A stretch of 64,000 nt of DNA from Cryptomeria japonica. Taxonomy: Eukaryota > Streptophyta > Pinopsida > Cupressales > Cupressaceae. The notes beneath the pieces are model-generated. The model had not been told where the DNA came from, did no database searches, and was given only the letters and a program-made list of their open reading frames with translations. The stretch lies in NCBI RefSeq assembly GCF_030272615.1, contig NC_081413.1, forward strand, positions 718,045,867-718,109,866. The letters run 5' to 3'. Both the position numbers and the translations under genes were made by a program. Shown here piece after piece: positions 11,126-21,811 of this stretch (within the stretch, counting starts at the first letter, position 1; the number at the start of each line of letters is the position of its first letter).

Positions 11126-11237
11126 CATTTTTGCACTTTTTAACTACCCTATTCCTAGCGCATTTATTGCTACCTAACATGCATTAATGACAAAACTTGA
11201 AATGCGTAAAAGTACGAGGAGGTTTTTTGGTACTTAC

Positions 11238-11303
11238 CGGCTCTCCTGCATTTGCTGGTCGCTGAAATCGGTGAACACGGTCGAATCTATGAATGAAAGC
11301 CAT
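11238..11303 (-). CDS. Antisense PMD gene, predicted exon 1 (22 codons)
   Basis: An ATG at 11303-11301 opens 22 codons (beginning MAFIHRFDRVHRF and ending NAGEP) that run without a stop straight into a GTAAGT donor at 11237. The phase matches the PMD exon at 10451. A TATA-like box lies about 90 bases upstream. This exon is too short to be found by ORF length and is supported by the donor, the phase and its position. G2 is truncated before this point, so no second copy is available in the window for comparison. Confidence 0.55.
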
Positions 11304-11390
11304 CGCTGCTGACTGCTCCTGCTCTATTTTCGCTCTGCACTTTGCTCTCGTGGATGTGTAGATGACAATGAAGATGTCTTTTTCCCGTGG

Positions 11391-11401
11391 TCTATCTTAT
11401 A
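11391..11401 (-). promoter_or_regulatory. TATA-like box for the antisense PMD gene
   Basis: On the - strand this reads TATAAGATAGA, 88 bases upstream of the exon 1 ATG. It implies that the antisense gene has its own promoter inside the element rather than using the LTR. Confidence 0.45.
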
Positions 11402-11500
11402 GCCTACCCTAGCCTTCGCCCTCATTTCCCGCATCAGTATTCTTCTTCCTGTGACTTTGTCACTTTATTCGGTCAGCCCATTCTATCCCGTCTTTCTTAT

Positions 11501-11547
11501 CGAGAGATTGTCTGCAATCTTTTCAGACATTTTCATCCAATCTCTCG
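11501..11547 (+). other. Inverted repeat upstream of the polypurine tract
   Basis: CGAGAGATTG (11501-11510) pairs perfectly with CAATCTCTCG (11538-11547). A smaller nested pair, TGTCTG with CAGACA, lies inside. The hairpin sits between the antisense promoter and the polypurine tract of the sense element. The remaining sequence between 11304 and 11633 shows no coding frame. Confidence 0.6.
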
Positions 11548-11633
11548 AGGGGGCATATAATTCCCATCTTGGGGCAACTCTGTATCAGTTCATCTTATCT
11601 TCTTTGAAACAACGCGACAAGCCGCATTGTCTC

Positions 11634-11647
11634 AAAGAGGGGCAAAA
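11634..11647 (+). promoter_or_regulatory. Polypurine tract of G1
   Basis: A purine-rich AAAGAGGGGCAAAA abuts the LTR start TGTAGACAC. It is the plus-strand DNA primer site in LTR retrotransposons. G3 has a matching tract (GAAGAGGGGAAAAA) before its LTR. Confidence 0.88.
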
Positions 11648-12439
11648 TGTAGACACTCAAAATTGTCATGTCTAATTAAATAAATATTTTATTTATTTAA
11701 TTATCTAAGCCTACTTCTTCTATTAATTAAATAAATTTTTATTTATTTAATTAATTCATTTATCCTCTTCTAGCCTTATTTTTCATTTAAATAAATACAT
11801 TTATTTATTTAAATTATCCCTTTCCTAAATTAAATAAATATTTTATTTATTTAATTGTCCTACTTCTTCTATTAATTAAATAAAACTTTATTTATTTAAT
11901 TAATTCATTATCTTTTTCTACACATGACACATGTCATTCATCTCTTAATTCATACACTACCTACCTCTTTCATTATTTTGGTATTTCTTATACCTACCCT
12001 CTAATCCTAGCCGACCTCTCTTTTTACACCTCTCAATCTTAACCCTCCATTTCTCATTGTGTCTTCTATTTAAGGAGATGATTTCTTCATTGTCTAACCC
12101 TAATGACACATCCTAATGACCTAATGACTGATTTTGAGTACTTGGCTACACTACGATCCTACTTGCAACCACATTCCGTTCTTTGTTGAGCTCTTGTGCA
12201 TACAAAAATCTGAGAGCAAGTATATCAAACAAGATCAATGGAGATAGGAAGAATGGAGATCAAAACCCTATTGGACATGTGATGGTATAATCTTTGTGAT
12301 TTTGAGTTATTTTGCATTGTCTTAGGTTATCTTCATATGTTATGGTGGATCTTTGTTCATTGTTAGGCTAGGGTTTAGTGGTTGGATTCATTTTAGCCTT
12401 TCAATATTGTTAGTATTGTATCCATTTTCACCATAAACA
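11648..12439 (+). repeat. G1 3' LTR (792 bp)
   Basis: It begins TGTAGACACTC after the polypurine tract and ends CACCATAAACA. The G2 LTR has the same start and a closely matching end (CACCATATACA). A TATA-like TATTTAAG lies at 12067-12074. Five palindromic AT units of the type AAATAAATATTTTATTT occupy about 11674-11905; G2 has only two, which largely explains its shorter LTR. Confidence 0.92.
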
Positions 12440-12489
12440 ATTACAAAACTGTTGGAACTAGTAATTAAATTGTTTGCATAGTTTTTAAG

Positions 12490-13484
12490 ATGGCACCTAA
12501 AAGAGAATTCTCCAGAAAGGTTAATTACCAAGAGAGGACTATCTGTGATGATTTCCTAGAACAGTTGACAATGTCAACTAATGTGGCAGCAAAGGTAAAA
12601 GAACTAGTGCTAAGAGCTCCTAGCCTAAAAATAGGAGAAGGGTTGTATGACAAGGGCAATTGGCTAAGAGACCCTCAAATTGGGTTGTCTGGGTTGGGAT
12701 TATTTAAGGTTGGATTTGGTATGAGAAATTCTCCAGCCCCAATGAACAATATCTAGGAGCTGGATGTAGGCCAATTGGTGGTCTCTAGAGTATTCATGGA
12801 TGTGGATCTCCTAACTCAAATTGCACACAACTATGACGCAATCACAAGAAGTGTTAAGGATATAAGTGGGAAAACCCTCATTGAAATAAATAATGAGGAG
12901 TTTAGAAATGCTTTTGGGCTTAGTGAATTTACCAATTTTTTAGAACCTATTAATTTCAAATCACTAGCTCAAGTTTACAGTGTGCAGAGGAACCACCTTA
13001 AAAATGGTCCTCTTAAAGAATTCTTTGTGAAGATAGGCGGGTTAACAGTTGTAGGACCTAATACTGAAGAGCTTTTTTCTTTAAATTTGTTTACCCTTAG
13101 GGCCAAAGGATTATATTGGTCACTCTGCCAAATTCTAGGAGAAGATGCTGAGGCATATATGCCAACTCATTACATGCTAATGATTGCTCAAATTTTGAAC
13201 CCCTCTTCGGCAGTGACCTTTGATTATGCCTCCTATATCACTGATGTCGTCCATGAAGGACTAATAGGAGTAAAGAATGAGAAAGTGGATAGGCCTTTTG
13301 GATGGTACTCCCTCCTTATGCATTTATTTTTGTTCAAAGGTGGTGACTATTTTGCAAGTGTTATGGATATTGTGAAAGAGAAAAATGGACAAGAAAGTAT
13401 GTAGTGCTTGATGTGGAGCAGTTAGAAAATGTTGCAACAGAACAACAAGAGGAAGAAGCCGCAGATGTTGAAAGAGACTTGTAA
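12490..13484 (+). pseudogene. Unrecognised transposon-like ORF, broken
   Basis: An ATG at 12490 opens a frame that runs through a TAG at 12754-12756 and on to about 13380. A one-base change there shifts the natural frame to one ending ...EEEAADVERDL at TAA 13482-13484. The product would be about 330 residues, mixed helical, with no motif I can name. Its middle and end (a LLMHLFLFKGGDYF-like stretch after a lysine-rich helix) weakly resemble the N-terminal third of ORF2 in the C elements (GLFFYFQGYFPGV), which suggests one protein family of mobile-element origin. It begins 50 bases after the G1 LTR. No LTR or TSD of its own was found. Confidence 0.5.
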
Positions 13485-14422
13485 CCACATTTGTAAAAGG
13501 TTTTGTAACTTCTTCTTAAGAAGTAATGATTGTAACAAACTCTCCTAGGAAAGTCCAAAGCTATGTGTGCATCCATATTGTTATAAATGGATACCAGGAC
13601 TAGATAAAAAGGATCACAAGGAATTGTAAGAAAACACTGTAGAAATTTATCTGAGCTTTTCCAAGTTTTAATGGAGAATATTTGAAGGTTTTTGTAATAC
13701 TTTTTTGAAGAAAATATCAATATACAGACCATTGGTTTTGAGTTTAAACTTCGTGTTGTCTTCAAGTATGTTTGCAAGTGTTTACTATTTCATTCTGAGT
13801 AATCTAGGGTTATTTCATTTGAATATGGGTTGTAAGGAAACTTTCAGTAGATATGTTTTTAGCTTTTCTCTTCAGGAGGGGAATTAAATATGCAGGAATC
13901 ATTTCTACTAGTAAATTCTTTGTGGGACACTTTGAATTTTGATGAACACAGTTTTGTTTGATATGAATAAATTTTTAGGTGTGTTAGGCATGTATAGGGA
14001 TCTGCAGAAGCCAAACTGATGGAATATGTAGAGATATTTGATTGTGGAAGTGTTGTTTGAACTTAGATGACTCTGTGACCTTGGAGAAGGCACTGGTGTA
14101 GATCAAGGTTGTCTATTACATATCTTGTGGGTCAATACTTAACATGAGTACAATTTTCATTCCTTTGTTTCAATTAGTTTTAAGGTGATTAGATCCACTA
14201 GTTTTCGGACTGATTTGCTGTGGATTTATCTTTTAAAAGTGTGAATTTAGTTCACAAAGGTATACCCGCCTGAACTTTGAATAAGTTTGAAGTGTAGAAG
14301 GTTAATCAAACCTTGTCATATGTTGTCCAGAAAGTTTCCTTCTCTTTAATCTCTCTTCTACATACAGAGTTATCATATCATTATAAGGATTGTAAAGGTG
14401 AATCAGATTTTGAGAACAACAA
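13485..14422. other. Non-coding stretch, no gene seen
   Basis: It is AT-rich with no long frame and no LTR end, primer site or polypurine tract that I recognise. It may be the 3' untranslated part of the preceding ORF unit. It ends where homology to the G1 antisense intron begins at about 14423, so this is a truncation or recombination junction. Confidence 0.5.
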
Positions 14423-14462
14423 CACTCAAGCAGGTCCTCTAGGGAAGATTAGGATAGATCAA

Positions 14463-14793
14463 GGCACTTTGTGATGAACAATGAGTACCAAGACATAGTA
14501 ATTTGTGATGAACAGGGAGTACTAATATGAGAAGCACTTTGTGATGAACAGGGAGTGCAAAAATGTAGTACTTTGTGATGAACAGAGAGTACCACTAGGA
14601 TAGAAAGCAACACTTTGTGATGAACAGTGAGTGTCACTAGGATAGAAGCAACACTTTGTGATGAACAATGAGTGTCACTAGAATAGAAGCAAAACTTTGT
14701 GATGAATAGTGAGTGTCACTTTGATAGAGCGCCATTTTATAGATACAAGCACTAGGATAATAAGCAGCATTTTGTGATGAACAGTGAATGCTA
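14463..14793 (-). repeat. Array of eight constant-loop hairpins (G2)
   Basis: Eight units carry TTTGTGATGAA, the complement of the G1 loop. The arms change together: GTACT with AGTAC, GCACT with AGTGC, ACACT with AGTGT, AGCATT with AATGCT. A few units have one mismatch. As in G1, the array lies just upstream of the PMD exon on the antisense transcript. Confidence 0.7.
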
Positions 14794-14827
14794 CTTTGAC
14801 TGACATGATCGATTTGCTTGACTACAG

Positions 14828-16774
14828 GAGTACCTACCTATGCTGGAGTCACAAGAGAGACTCCCATTGACTCAGAGGCTATGACCAGAGCTGACATTTA
14901 AGGAACGAGCTTCCATTGAGGTTATGGGTTTGAGATTCATTCTGTATGTGCCTGAGTTTCAGGTGAACATGGGTTTGCTGATTGTACTTGCTGAGAGATG
15001 GCATTCTGAGACATGCACATTCCATTTGTCGATGGGTGAGATGATAGTCACCTTAGAGGATGTTTACAGGATACTGCAAATACCAATCGATGGGGAGTCA
15101 ATACCCTATGATCGAGATGGAGACAGGGAGGCACTGAGACAAGTGTTCCAGGATCCGGGACTGGAGATGAGGGCAGGACATGTTGCCTGGGACACCATGA
15201 TAGTGACAGAACTAGCGCTACCACAAGTGCTAGGAGGAGTGATCAGTGGGTTCATGTGTCTAGATAGGGTGACACGAGGGTTGGTTGTGGGTTGGGGGAG
15301 CACCTTGGAGACATTGGTGACATAGCATACCAAATATACCTGGGGACCGTGCGTGCTGACAAATTTATATTATGAGCTCCATCAGTTCATCTACCATGGA
15401 TCCATAGGATTGGGTTGCGGAGTGACATTATTATAGGTATGGGCTTATGAGCATCTGCCAGTGACCCAACCAATACATTTCAAAGGTAGGGGCCATTGAC
15501 ACAACTTTGTGCACTTCTATGATATGATTACATCACAGCCACGGATTGGCAAGTTGGAGTATTGGCGTCAAGTCCTTTATGAGATTGACACTGTGATATG
15601 GAGGTTGTACCGAGAGTGTGAGTAGTGGGAGGATGATGCAATAGAGCTACCCTATACCTTTAGGAGCAGATATCTGATTGGGTAGATGCCCTATGTATTG
15701 GAGAGGTAGTTGGTAGACAGGGTATGCAGGCAGTTTGGCAGGATCTAGCGGATGCCATGGGGTTCCGGTATGTATGCACAGACAGTGTGAGACCAGGCAC
15801 ACTTTGGGCCACTATTATCATATGTTCAGGTCATGATGTAGCTGGTAGAGATGGTTCCCTTGCCATGGGATATGTGGCCTGAGATTGAGGATGCAGGGAT
15901 GGATGCAGAGTATACTACATATTGGGCAGAGCATCCATTTTCATGCCTGATAGATCTAGGAGAGCTGATAGATAGAGATGGCGGAGGGGATGAGGATGAT
16001 GATGGAGATGGTGGGGGTAGAGGTCGATGGAGGAGGTGGGGTGCAGTAGGAGAGAGGAGAGTGGCTTCACGGAGAGAGGTTGGAGAGGAGAGATAGGCTC
16101 GGGTGGTGAGGGGTCCCGGTGGGTTGCCATTACAAGTGCTAGCAGCACAGGGTCCCAGATAGGTGCAGGGACAAGTACAGGGATGGGGACAGGGGCAGGG
16201 GTAGCCACATGAGTAGGCACAGGTACAGGCACAAGTACAACCACTAGTACAAGAGCAGCCATAGGTAGAGCCACAGGTGCAGGGGGCCAAGGAGGAGGAG
16301 GATGAGCTATTAGAGCTGATGGAGATCTACCAGGGATAAGAAGATGAGATCCAAGAGCTGGAGAGGGAGAGGGATTGACTCAAGAGACAGCTTAGGGACA
16401 CTAAGTGGGAGTGAGATTAAGCTATCTAGCATTACACTAAGGCTAAGACAACATTGAGGGCTGGGAGGCAGGCGACAGAGGACACAGGGGCTGGATATGC
16501 CTATGTTCTGTACACAGGGGGGGAGATAGGTTATTGGTGAGACCTATACTACAAGGCAGTGCCACCAAAGAAATAGGCTAGGAGCTTCTGCAGACCATCA
16601 CGGACAGCGACGACCACTAGAGGGAGTCATAGGAGATAGGAGTCTGGTGGTGGGGTCATGGGTCCTCCACCACCACCAGATAGAGGGGACAAGAGAAATG
16701 ATCCTGGGGCGGTTCCTTCCAGAGCTCAGACTCCATCGAGGCCAGGCGGCTCCGAGGAAGGGAGTTCATCATAG
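14828..16774 (+). pseudogene. Antisense PMD exon of G2, one frame with about 23 stops
   Basis: After a CTACAG acceptor, one reading frame can be followed from 14828 to TAG 16772-16774 without any frameshift. It contains the PMD motifs LAERWHSETCTFHLSMGEM and VTLEDVYRILQIPIDGE, the FRSRYLIG block, an acidic Gly/Asp run, a Gln-rich stretch of VQ repeats, a helical segment (DEIQELERERD) and a GPPPPPD end. I counted 23 internal stops: about 15 TAG, 6 TGA and 2 TAA. At several TAG sites G1 keeps CAG. A total lack of indels with so many stops points to rapid C-to-T change rather than slow general decay. Confidence 0.85.
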
Positions 16775-18095
16775 TCGTAGAGGGCTCCCTATGTATCAGT
16801 TTTTGTACCATTTTGTATTATGATGTAGACACCTTCAGGTGATTGTAGCCATATGATTTTGACATCATTGTATCATGACACTTATGATTATATATATATA
16901 TGAGATGATTTCTTGCGGTAGCTATATGCATGTGTACCTATGTGATGTTTCTATGTGATGAAAATATGTACATGAGGAAATGCAATATTTTTGTTCTTTT
17001 ATGTTTTTAAATTTTATGCCAATGTGAATGTGAATGTATGAAATGCAAATGGATATGATAATGGAAATAACTATTTACATGATGAGAATGTAAAATGTGC
17101 TAACATGTGTTTTGTGCAAGATGTGATGCAATTGTGATATCTATATGTATGTATGAAATGCTAATATGTGGTAATGTAGGTACAACTACATGAAATACAA
17201 TTTTTTTTGGTGTGTCATTATACTCAGTCATGTGATAGTAGGCTACACGGACTCAAGAAGGATGATAGAAGTCAATCAAGAAAGGGGGATGGAAGATAGA
17301 AGATATGAAAGTGAAAGAGCTTCTTGTGTGTTATCATCATTGAGCTTTATTATGGCAAAATAGGTTATGACAATCGCGGCATATGTTCAACCCAGAAAGT
17401 CATTAGACTTGTTTGCATAGAGATAAGACAATTGTAAACAAGGAATGCCCCTATTCATACTAGACTCATAGTATCTTCATATCCTTGGACAAGTCATAGC
17501 ATTACTAAGAGACAATCCATAGACAGCAAAAGAAGAATAGGTGACGATACCCCACCCTCGCCTTTCTAGTCAAAGACATCCCAAAAAAGATAAAAGATAT
17601 GTCACCAAAAGATAAAATCAAAATAAAACCAAGACTCGACACCAACATCCACTATAGTCCTCAAGTTTAGTGTCTCTTGTCACTTGTATAAGTCTTATTT
17701 GATTGTGGTCAAAATGTTTACTTTCACAAAAAAGGATAGATAGCACTTGAACCATAATGTTGTCTGAGACTGTTGAAAGATTTGATTTGTTGAATCCCAT
17801 TGTTGCTGCTGTGTCTCATCTAAAACTGATTGAATCCATGAAACTGATACTTTATTGTGGAGAAGATGGAACTTTATTGTGGATTGGAGATGCAAGTGTT
17901 TCGTTATTGCAGATAGTGCACAGATAGACAAATAAGAGCTGATTTATTATGAATGGAAAGGGGTAAAAAGGGAGGTTTATTATGAATGGCTAACCAATCT
18001 TGGGTAGATCAATAACAAGCCATGATGAGAATGGGTAAGATTTATTGTGGATGAAATGGAATCTTGAAGGAGGGACGAGCAATGTCTCTACACAT
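16775..18095. other. G2 counterpart of the pol-to-antisense-ORF region, no gene seen
   Basis: This is homologous in reverse orientation to 7024-8518 of G1, including the AATAAA-bearing block and the repeated motif around AAAGACATCC. It is AT-rich with a short TA run near 16890. No coding frame is supported. Confidence 0.6.
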
Positions 18096-18236
18096 GGCAC
18101 TGGTGACCCAGTTTTCACCATGGTACTTGCCCAGGGTGCCATCGAAGTGGTTTTCACCATTGGACAAAATGTTTTTCTATTTTTCAAATTTTTACTTTTT
18201 TTGTGTCACAAGGTGCCTGTTTGCCAGGTTTTCACC
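18096..18236 (-). other. Three A4-bulge hairpins after pol (G2)
   Basis: On the - strand the modules lie at 18236-18212, 18158-18135 and 18119-18096. Outer arm GGTG faces CACC, CACC and TGCC (the last by G-U pairs). Inner stems are CCTG with CAGG, a 3-bp CCA with TGG, and CTGG with CCAG. Relative to G1, a change of CGCC to CACC in the first two modules replaces a G-U pair with an A-U pair, so pairing is kept. Confidence 0.72.
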
Positions 18237-18328
18237 AAGTAACAATTTTTTATGTTTATGATTTTTTTGTATTTCTTTTGAGATTTTTTTATTTTTTTTG
18301 TATTTTTTGATTAGGATATGTTGAAGAG

Positions 18329-19735
18329 CTATGTGTAAAACCTATGGAGGTGCATGCTATTGATAGGATCCTCAAAAGGTTCACCCTCTGTAGTTGAGAG
18401 CTGATACACACCAGATCCATATGCTGCTGTGATGATGTAGGGGCCAAGCCAATTTGGTTCGAACTTGCCATTCTTCTCTCTGTCTTACTGATTTTTAGGA
18501 TTTTCTCTAAGAACTAAGTTGCCTACCTCAAATGTGCGAGGCTTGAATTTATGATTGTAGTTGCAACTCATTCATTGTTGATAAGCCTTGAGATAATTAA
18601 AAGCAATTTGTCTTCGTTCATCCAATAGTTCAAGTTCTTGTAAGCGAGAGACCCTGTAGTTTTCATCACTGATAATGTTTTGCAAAGAGACTCGTAAAGA
18701 GGGTAACTCAACCTCAATAGGAAAGATAGATTCAGCACCATAGACAAGTGAATAGGGTGTAGCTCCTGTAGGTGTGTAGAAGCTTGTGCGGTAAGCCCAA
18801 AGTGTGGGATTAAGTTGGATATGCCAATTGCGGCCAGCATCATTGACTGTCTTTTTTAAGATTTTAAAGATTGTTTTATTAGACGCCTCAGCTTGATCAT
18901 TACCTTCGGGGTAATAAGGTGTGGAGAAATGATGGGTAATATGGAAGCGGCCACAGAGTTCCCTAACATCCTAAATTTTGAAGGGACGCCTATTATCGGC
19001 GATGATGGAAACAAGAATACCATATCGACAAATGATATAGTTGAGGATGAATGTAACAATTTGTTTTCCAATGACTTGTGTGAGAGGCACAACTTCAATC
19101 CATTTTGTGAAATACTCTGTGGTAGTGATAATGAATTTATGACCATTGGAAGGAGGGTGAATCTTGCCTATGAGATCGAGTCCCCACTAAAAAAAGGGCC
19201 AAGGAGTCCCAATTGGTTGAAGTTCCTGCGCTGGCACATGAATGAGATCTCCATGAAGTTGACATTGCTTACATTTTTTGACAAACTGATATGATTCTTT
19301 TTCCATGTTGGGCTAGTAATATTTAGTCCTAATGAGTTTCTTGGCTAAGGTAGGACCAATAGAATGTGCACCACATATCCCTTCATGTACTTCACATAAT
19401 GCAATCTGAGCTTCATCTCTTTCTAAACATCTAAGAAGAGTGTCATCTAGACCTCGATGGTATAGGATATTGGCTAAAAGGACATATCGAGAAGATTGGC
19501 GAATGAAAGTGCGACATTGGTTATTGGATAGGCCAGGAGGAAGGGTATTGTCACAAAGGTATGTGAAAATGGAACCATATAACTGGGACTTAGGACCAAC
19601 AACACATATTATTTCAGTAGGAGTGATCTCATTTGAGGGAACCAAAAGGTTATCCACCAAGAACTCATAGCGGGTCTCATTCGGGGGTAGATCGATTAGT
19701 GAAGCAATTGTAGCCATGGCATCTGCGGCTTGATT
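18329..19735 (-). pseudogene. pol: G2 integrase, broken
   Basis: The frame follows that of G1 integrase and ends at TAG 18329-18331 after HLHRFYT. The zinc-binding region is near 19310-19390. Core positions are recognisable: the second aspartate in SIIADN and the glutamate in QAEASNK. There are several in-frame stops, among them one in the FKI*DVREL context, but no frameshift back to about 20800. The enzyme would join cDNA to the chromosome; this copy cannot be translated whole. Confidence 0.85.
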
Positions 19736-20800
19736 CTACTCTCTTGGTATCTCCTCAAAGTCTAACTTCGTGAAATGTTGTTTCAGGTGATCCACCATTC
19801 TTTTGTAAGGCATTAATTTCTCATCCTTTGTTTGGTAGTTATCAGTTTCTTGACGAATTACAAGTTGAGAGTCCCCAAAAACACGAAGTTCCTGGATCTT
19901 CCACTGAACCACTATTCATAATCCAGTTGTTAATGCCTCGTATTTTTCTATGTTGTTAGTGCAAGGAAATGATAGTCAATATGATTTTGGTATAGAATCC
20001 CCTTAAGGAGTTATGAAGAGGATGCCAGCTCCTGCCCCATGCTGTGTGTATGAGCCGACAAAGTATAGCTGCCAAGGTTTTGCATGTGACACTATTAAAA
20101 TGGATTCATCTGGAAATTCTAAAATTAGAGGAACATCATCTATCATGGGAGCATCTGCTAATTGATCTGTGATAGCCATTCCTTTTATTGCTTTCCTGTC
20201 CACATATTCAATGTTGAATTCACTCAGGAGCATCACCCATTTGGCTAGTCGCCTAGTAAGCGTTGCTTTATTGAGAAGGTATTTCAATGGATCGATTCTT
20301 GCAACCAACTTAGTTTTATGAGTTAGCATGTAATGTCACAATTTCTGCAAAGAAAAGACCACAGTGAGACATGCATGCTCAATTGGTGTGTAATTTAGCT
20401 CATATCCCACCAATGTGCGACTGATGTAGTATACTGCCTTTTCTTTTCCCTCAGCAACCTATTGTGCTAAGAGTGCCCCCAGTGCTATTGAAGTAGCTGA
20501 TATGTATAGTAATAGAGGTTGATCTGGAACTGGTGGCATCAAAACTGGCGGATTCAAAAGATAATCTTTGAGTGTCTGGAAAACTCATTGACAATTATCA
20601 TCCCATTTGAATTTGATGTTTTTGTGTAGCAGGTGCTGAAAACGATTACATTTATCCGCAAGTTGTGCTATGAATCTTCATATGGACTAGAGTCTCCCTT
20701 GCGAAGATCGAAGTTGACTGATATTTCTTGGTGGTTGCATCTCTAGGATGGCCTTGAATTTTGTTGGATTGGCTTCGATTCCTCTTTTTGAGACAATGAA
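19736..20800 (-). pseudogene. pol: G2 RT thumb and two RNase H domains, broken
   Basis: The first RNase H is degenerate as in G1. In the second, two catalytic positions are lost: LYFVGSY has valine where G1 has aspartate, and the TNN-AEY motif reads EKYEAL, with lysine for glutamate. GDSQLV is kept. A TAG at 19736-19738 sits at exactly the place of the G1 TAG at 5399-5401, before NQAADAMA. The frame changes near 20800 relative to the RT part. Confidence 0.83.
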
Positions 20801-21811
20801 TCCCAAGGAGTTTCCCGGAGGTTACTCCAAAGACACATTTCTTGGGGTTTAATCTTACTTTATATTTTTCCAATTGATCAAAGATGACTAAAAGTATGTC
20901 CAAATGTGTAGCTCTGTCTATTGATTTGCCCAAGAGGTCATCAATATAATCTTCCACAGTAACGTGCATGAGATCATGAAAGATAGTTATCATGGCTCTT
21001 TTATATGTAGCGCTTGCATTTTTTAGCCTAAAGAGCATAACATTCCAGTAGAAAGTTCCCCAAGGACAAGTAAATGGCATTTTGTGTTGATTATAACCAG
21101 AGAATCCATCCATTAAAGATAACATCACATGACAAGCTATGAGATCGATGATTAAGTCAATATTTGGTAATGGAAAATCATCCTTAGGACAAGCTTTGTT
21201 GATGTCTCTAAAATCTGTACATGTTCTGATGCTACGATCTAGTTTACTGATAGGCACTAAGTTGGAGATCCATTCGAGATAATCAATTTGGCGTATGAAT
21301 CCAACATCCAATAATTTCTCAAGTTCTACTTTGACTAATAATGCCACTTGTGGATGCATCTTTCTTAATTTCTGTTTCACTAGTTTTGCCCCCGGTTTAA
21401 CTTTCAAATGATGCATTACCAAATCTGGATCCAATCCAGGCATATCAACGTATGACCATGCAAAATTGATTTGCTGTTCTGTGAAGAAACTTATGAACTT
21501 TGACCTTTCTGTCTTTGTCAAACATTGAGCCAAGAATATGTTGTGTGGAACTTCTTTTGTGCCAATGTTTGTTTTAATCATCTCCTCTACCAACATGGAT
21601 GACTTTTCCTCATATGATGTTGGGAGAATGTTGATCCTTCCATCTTCAGGTGTCTCAGAGAGGTTTTCGCCCTCAGATACGTCCTTTCTTTTTACTTTTT
21701 TGGGGTTAGACAACGCCACAACATGGTTTTCACCATAAGACCCTTGATTTGTCTTTATTTTTATATTTTTGCGACTGGAAGGCCTGACACCCTCACCAAA
21801 GTATGTCATGC
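20801..21811 (-). pseudogene. pol: G2 reverse transcriptase, broken
   Basis: The frame from 21809 (385 residues in total) covers the end of the linker and RT. RT motifs are RTCTDFRDINKACPKDDFPLP, LMDGFSGYNQ and YIDD (residues 288-291). Eight residues between GYNQ and the CPWGTF box present in G1 are deleted, and MPFGL reads MLFRL. The frame is lost after SGKLLG near 20800. RT activity is very unlikely. Confidence 0.88.

Larger units (their letters stand above)
10452..11237 (-). other. Predicted intron of the antisense PMD gene (G1)
   Basis: Read on the - strand, a GTAAGT donor begins at 11237 and a TGCAG acceptor ends at 10452, with a CTGAC branch-like motif at 10474-10478 about 25 bases before the acceptor. 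The same branch motif and acceptor are conserved in G2 (acceptor ending at 14827). Removing this 786-base segment joins the 22-codon first exon to the PMD frame in phase. The intron holds two repeat arrays, described separately. The splice call is inference from consensus sites and phase. Confidence 0.6.
1..12439 (+). mobile_element. G1: Ty3/gypsy (Tat-type) LTR retrotransposon, 5' end outside window
   Basis: The order gag, protease, RT, RNase H, second RNase H, integrase, long 3' region, polypurine tract and LTR is seen directly on the + strand. Integrase after RNase H marks Ty3/gypsy, and the extra RNase H with a long pol-to-LTR region marks the plant Tat lineage (established knowledge). 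The window opens inside gag, so the 5' LTR, primer site and gag start are missing. The 3' LTR ends at 12439, and no target duplication can be tested. About 4.8 kb between pol and the LTR carries an antisense gene. The coding part is one continuous reading frame up to about 4266, then a one-base shift; several nonsense codons make it inactive. Confidence 0.93.

Noticed and set aside
15826-16290. - strand Cys/Pro-rich frame resembling a metallothionein-like protein
   Set aside because: It is the complement of the Gln/Val repeat part of the PMD frame; cysteine codons arise from ACA/GCA repeats.
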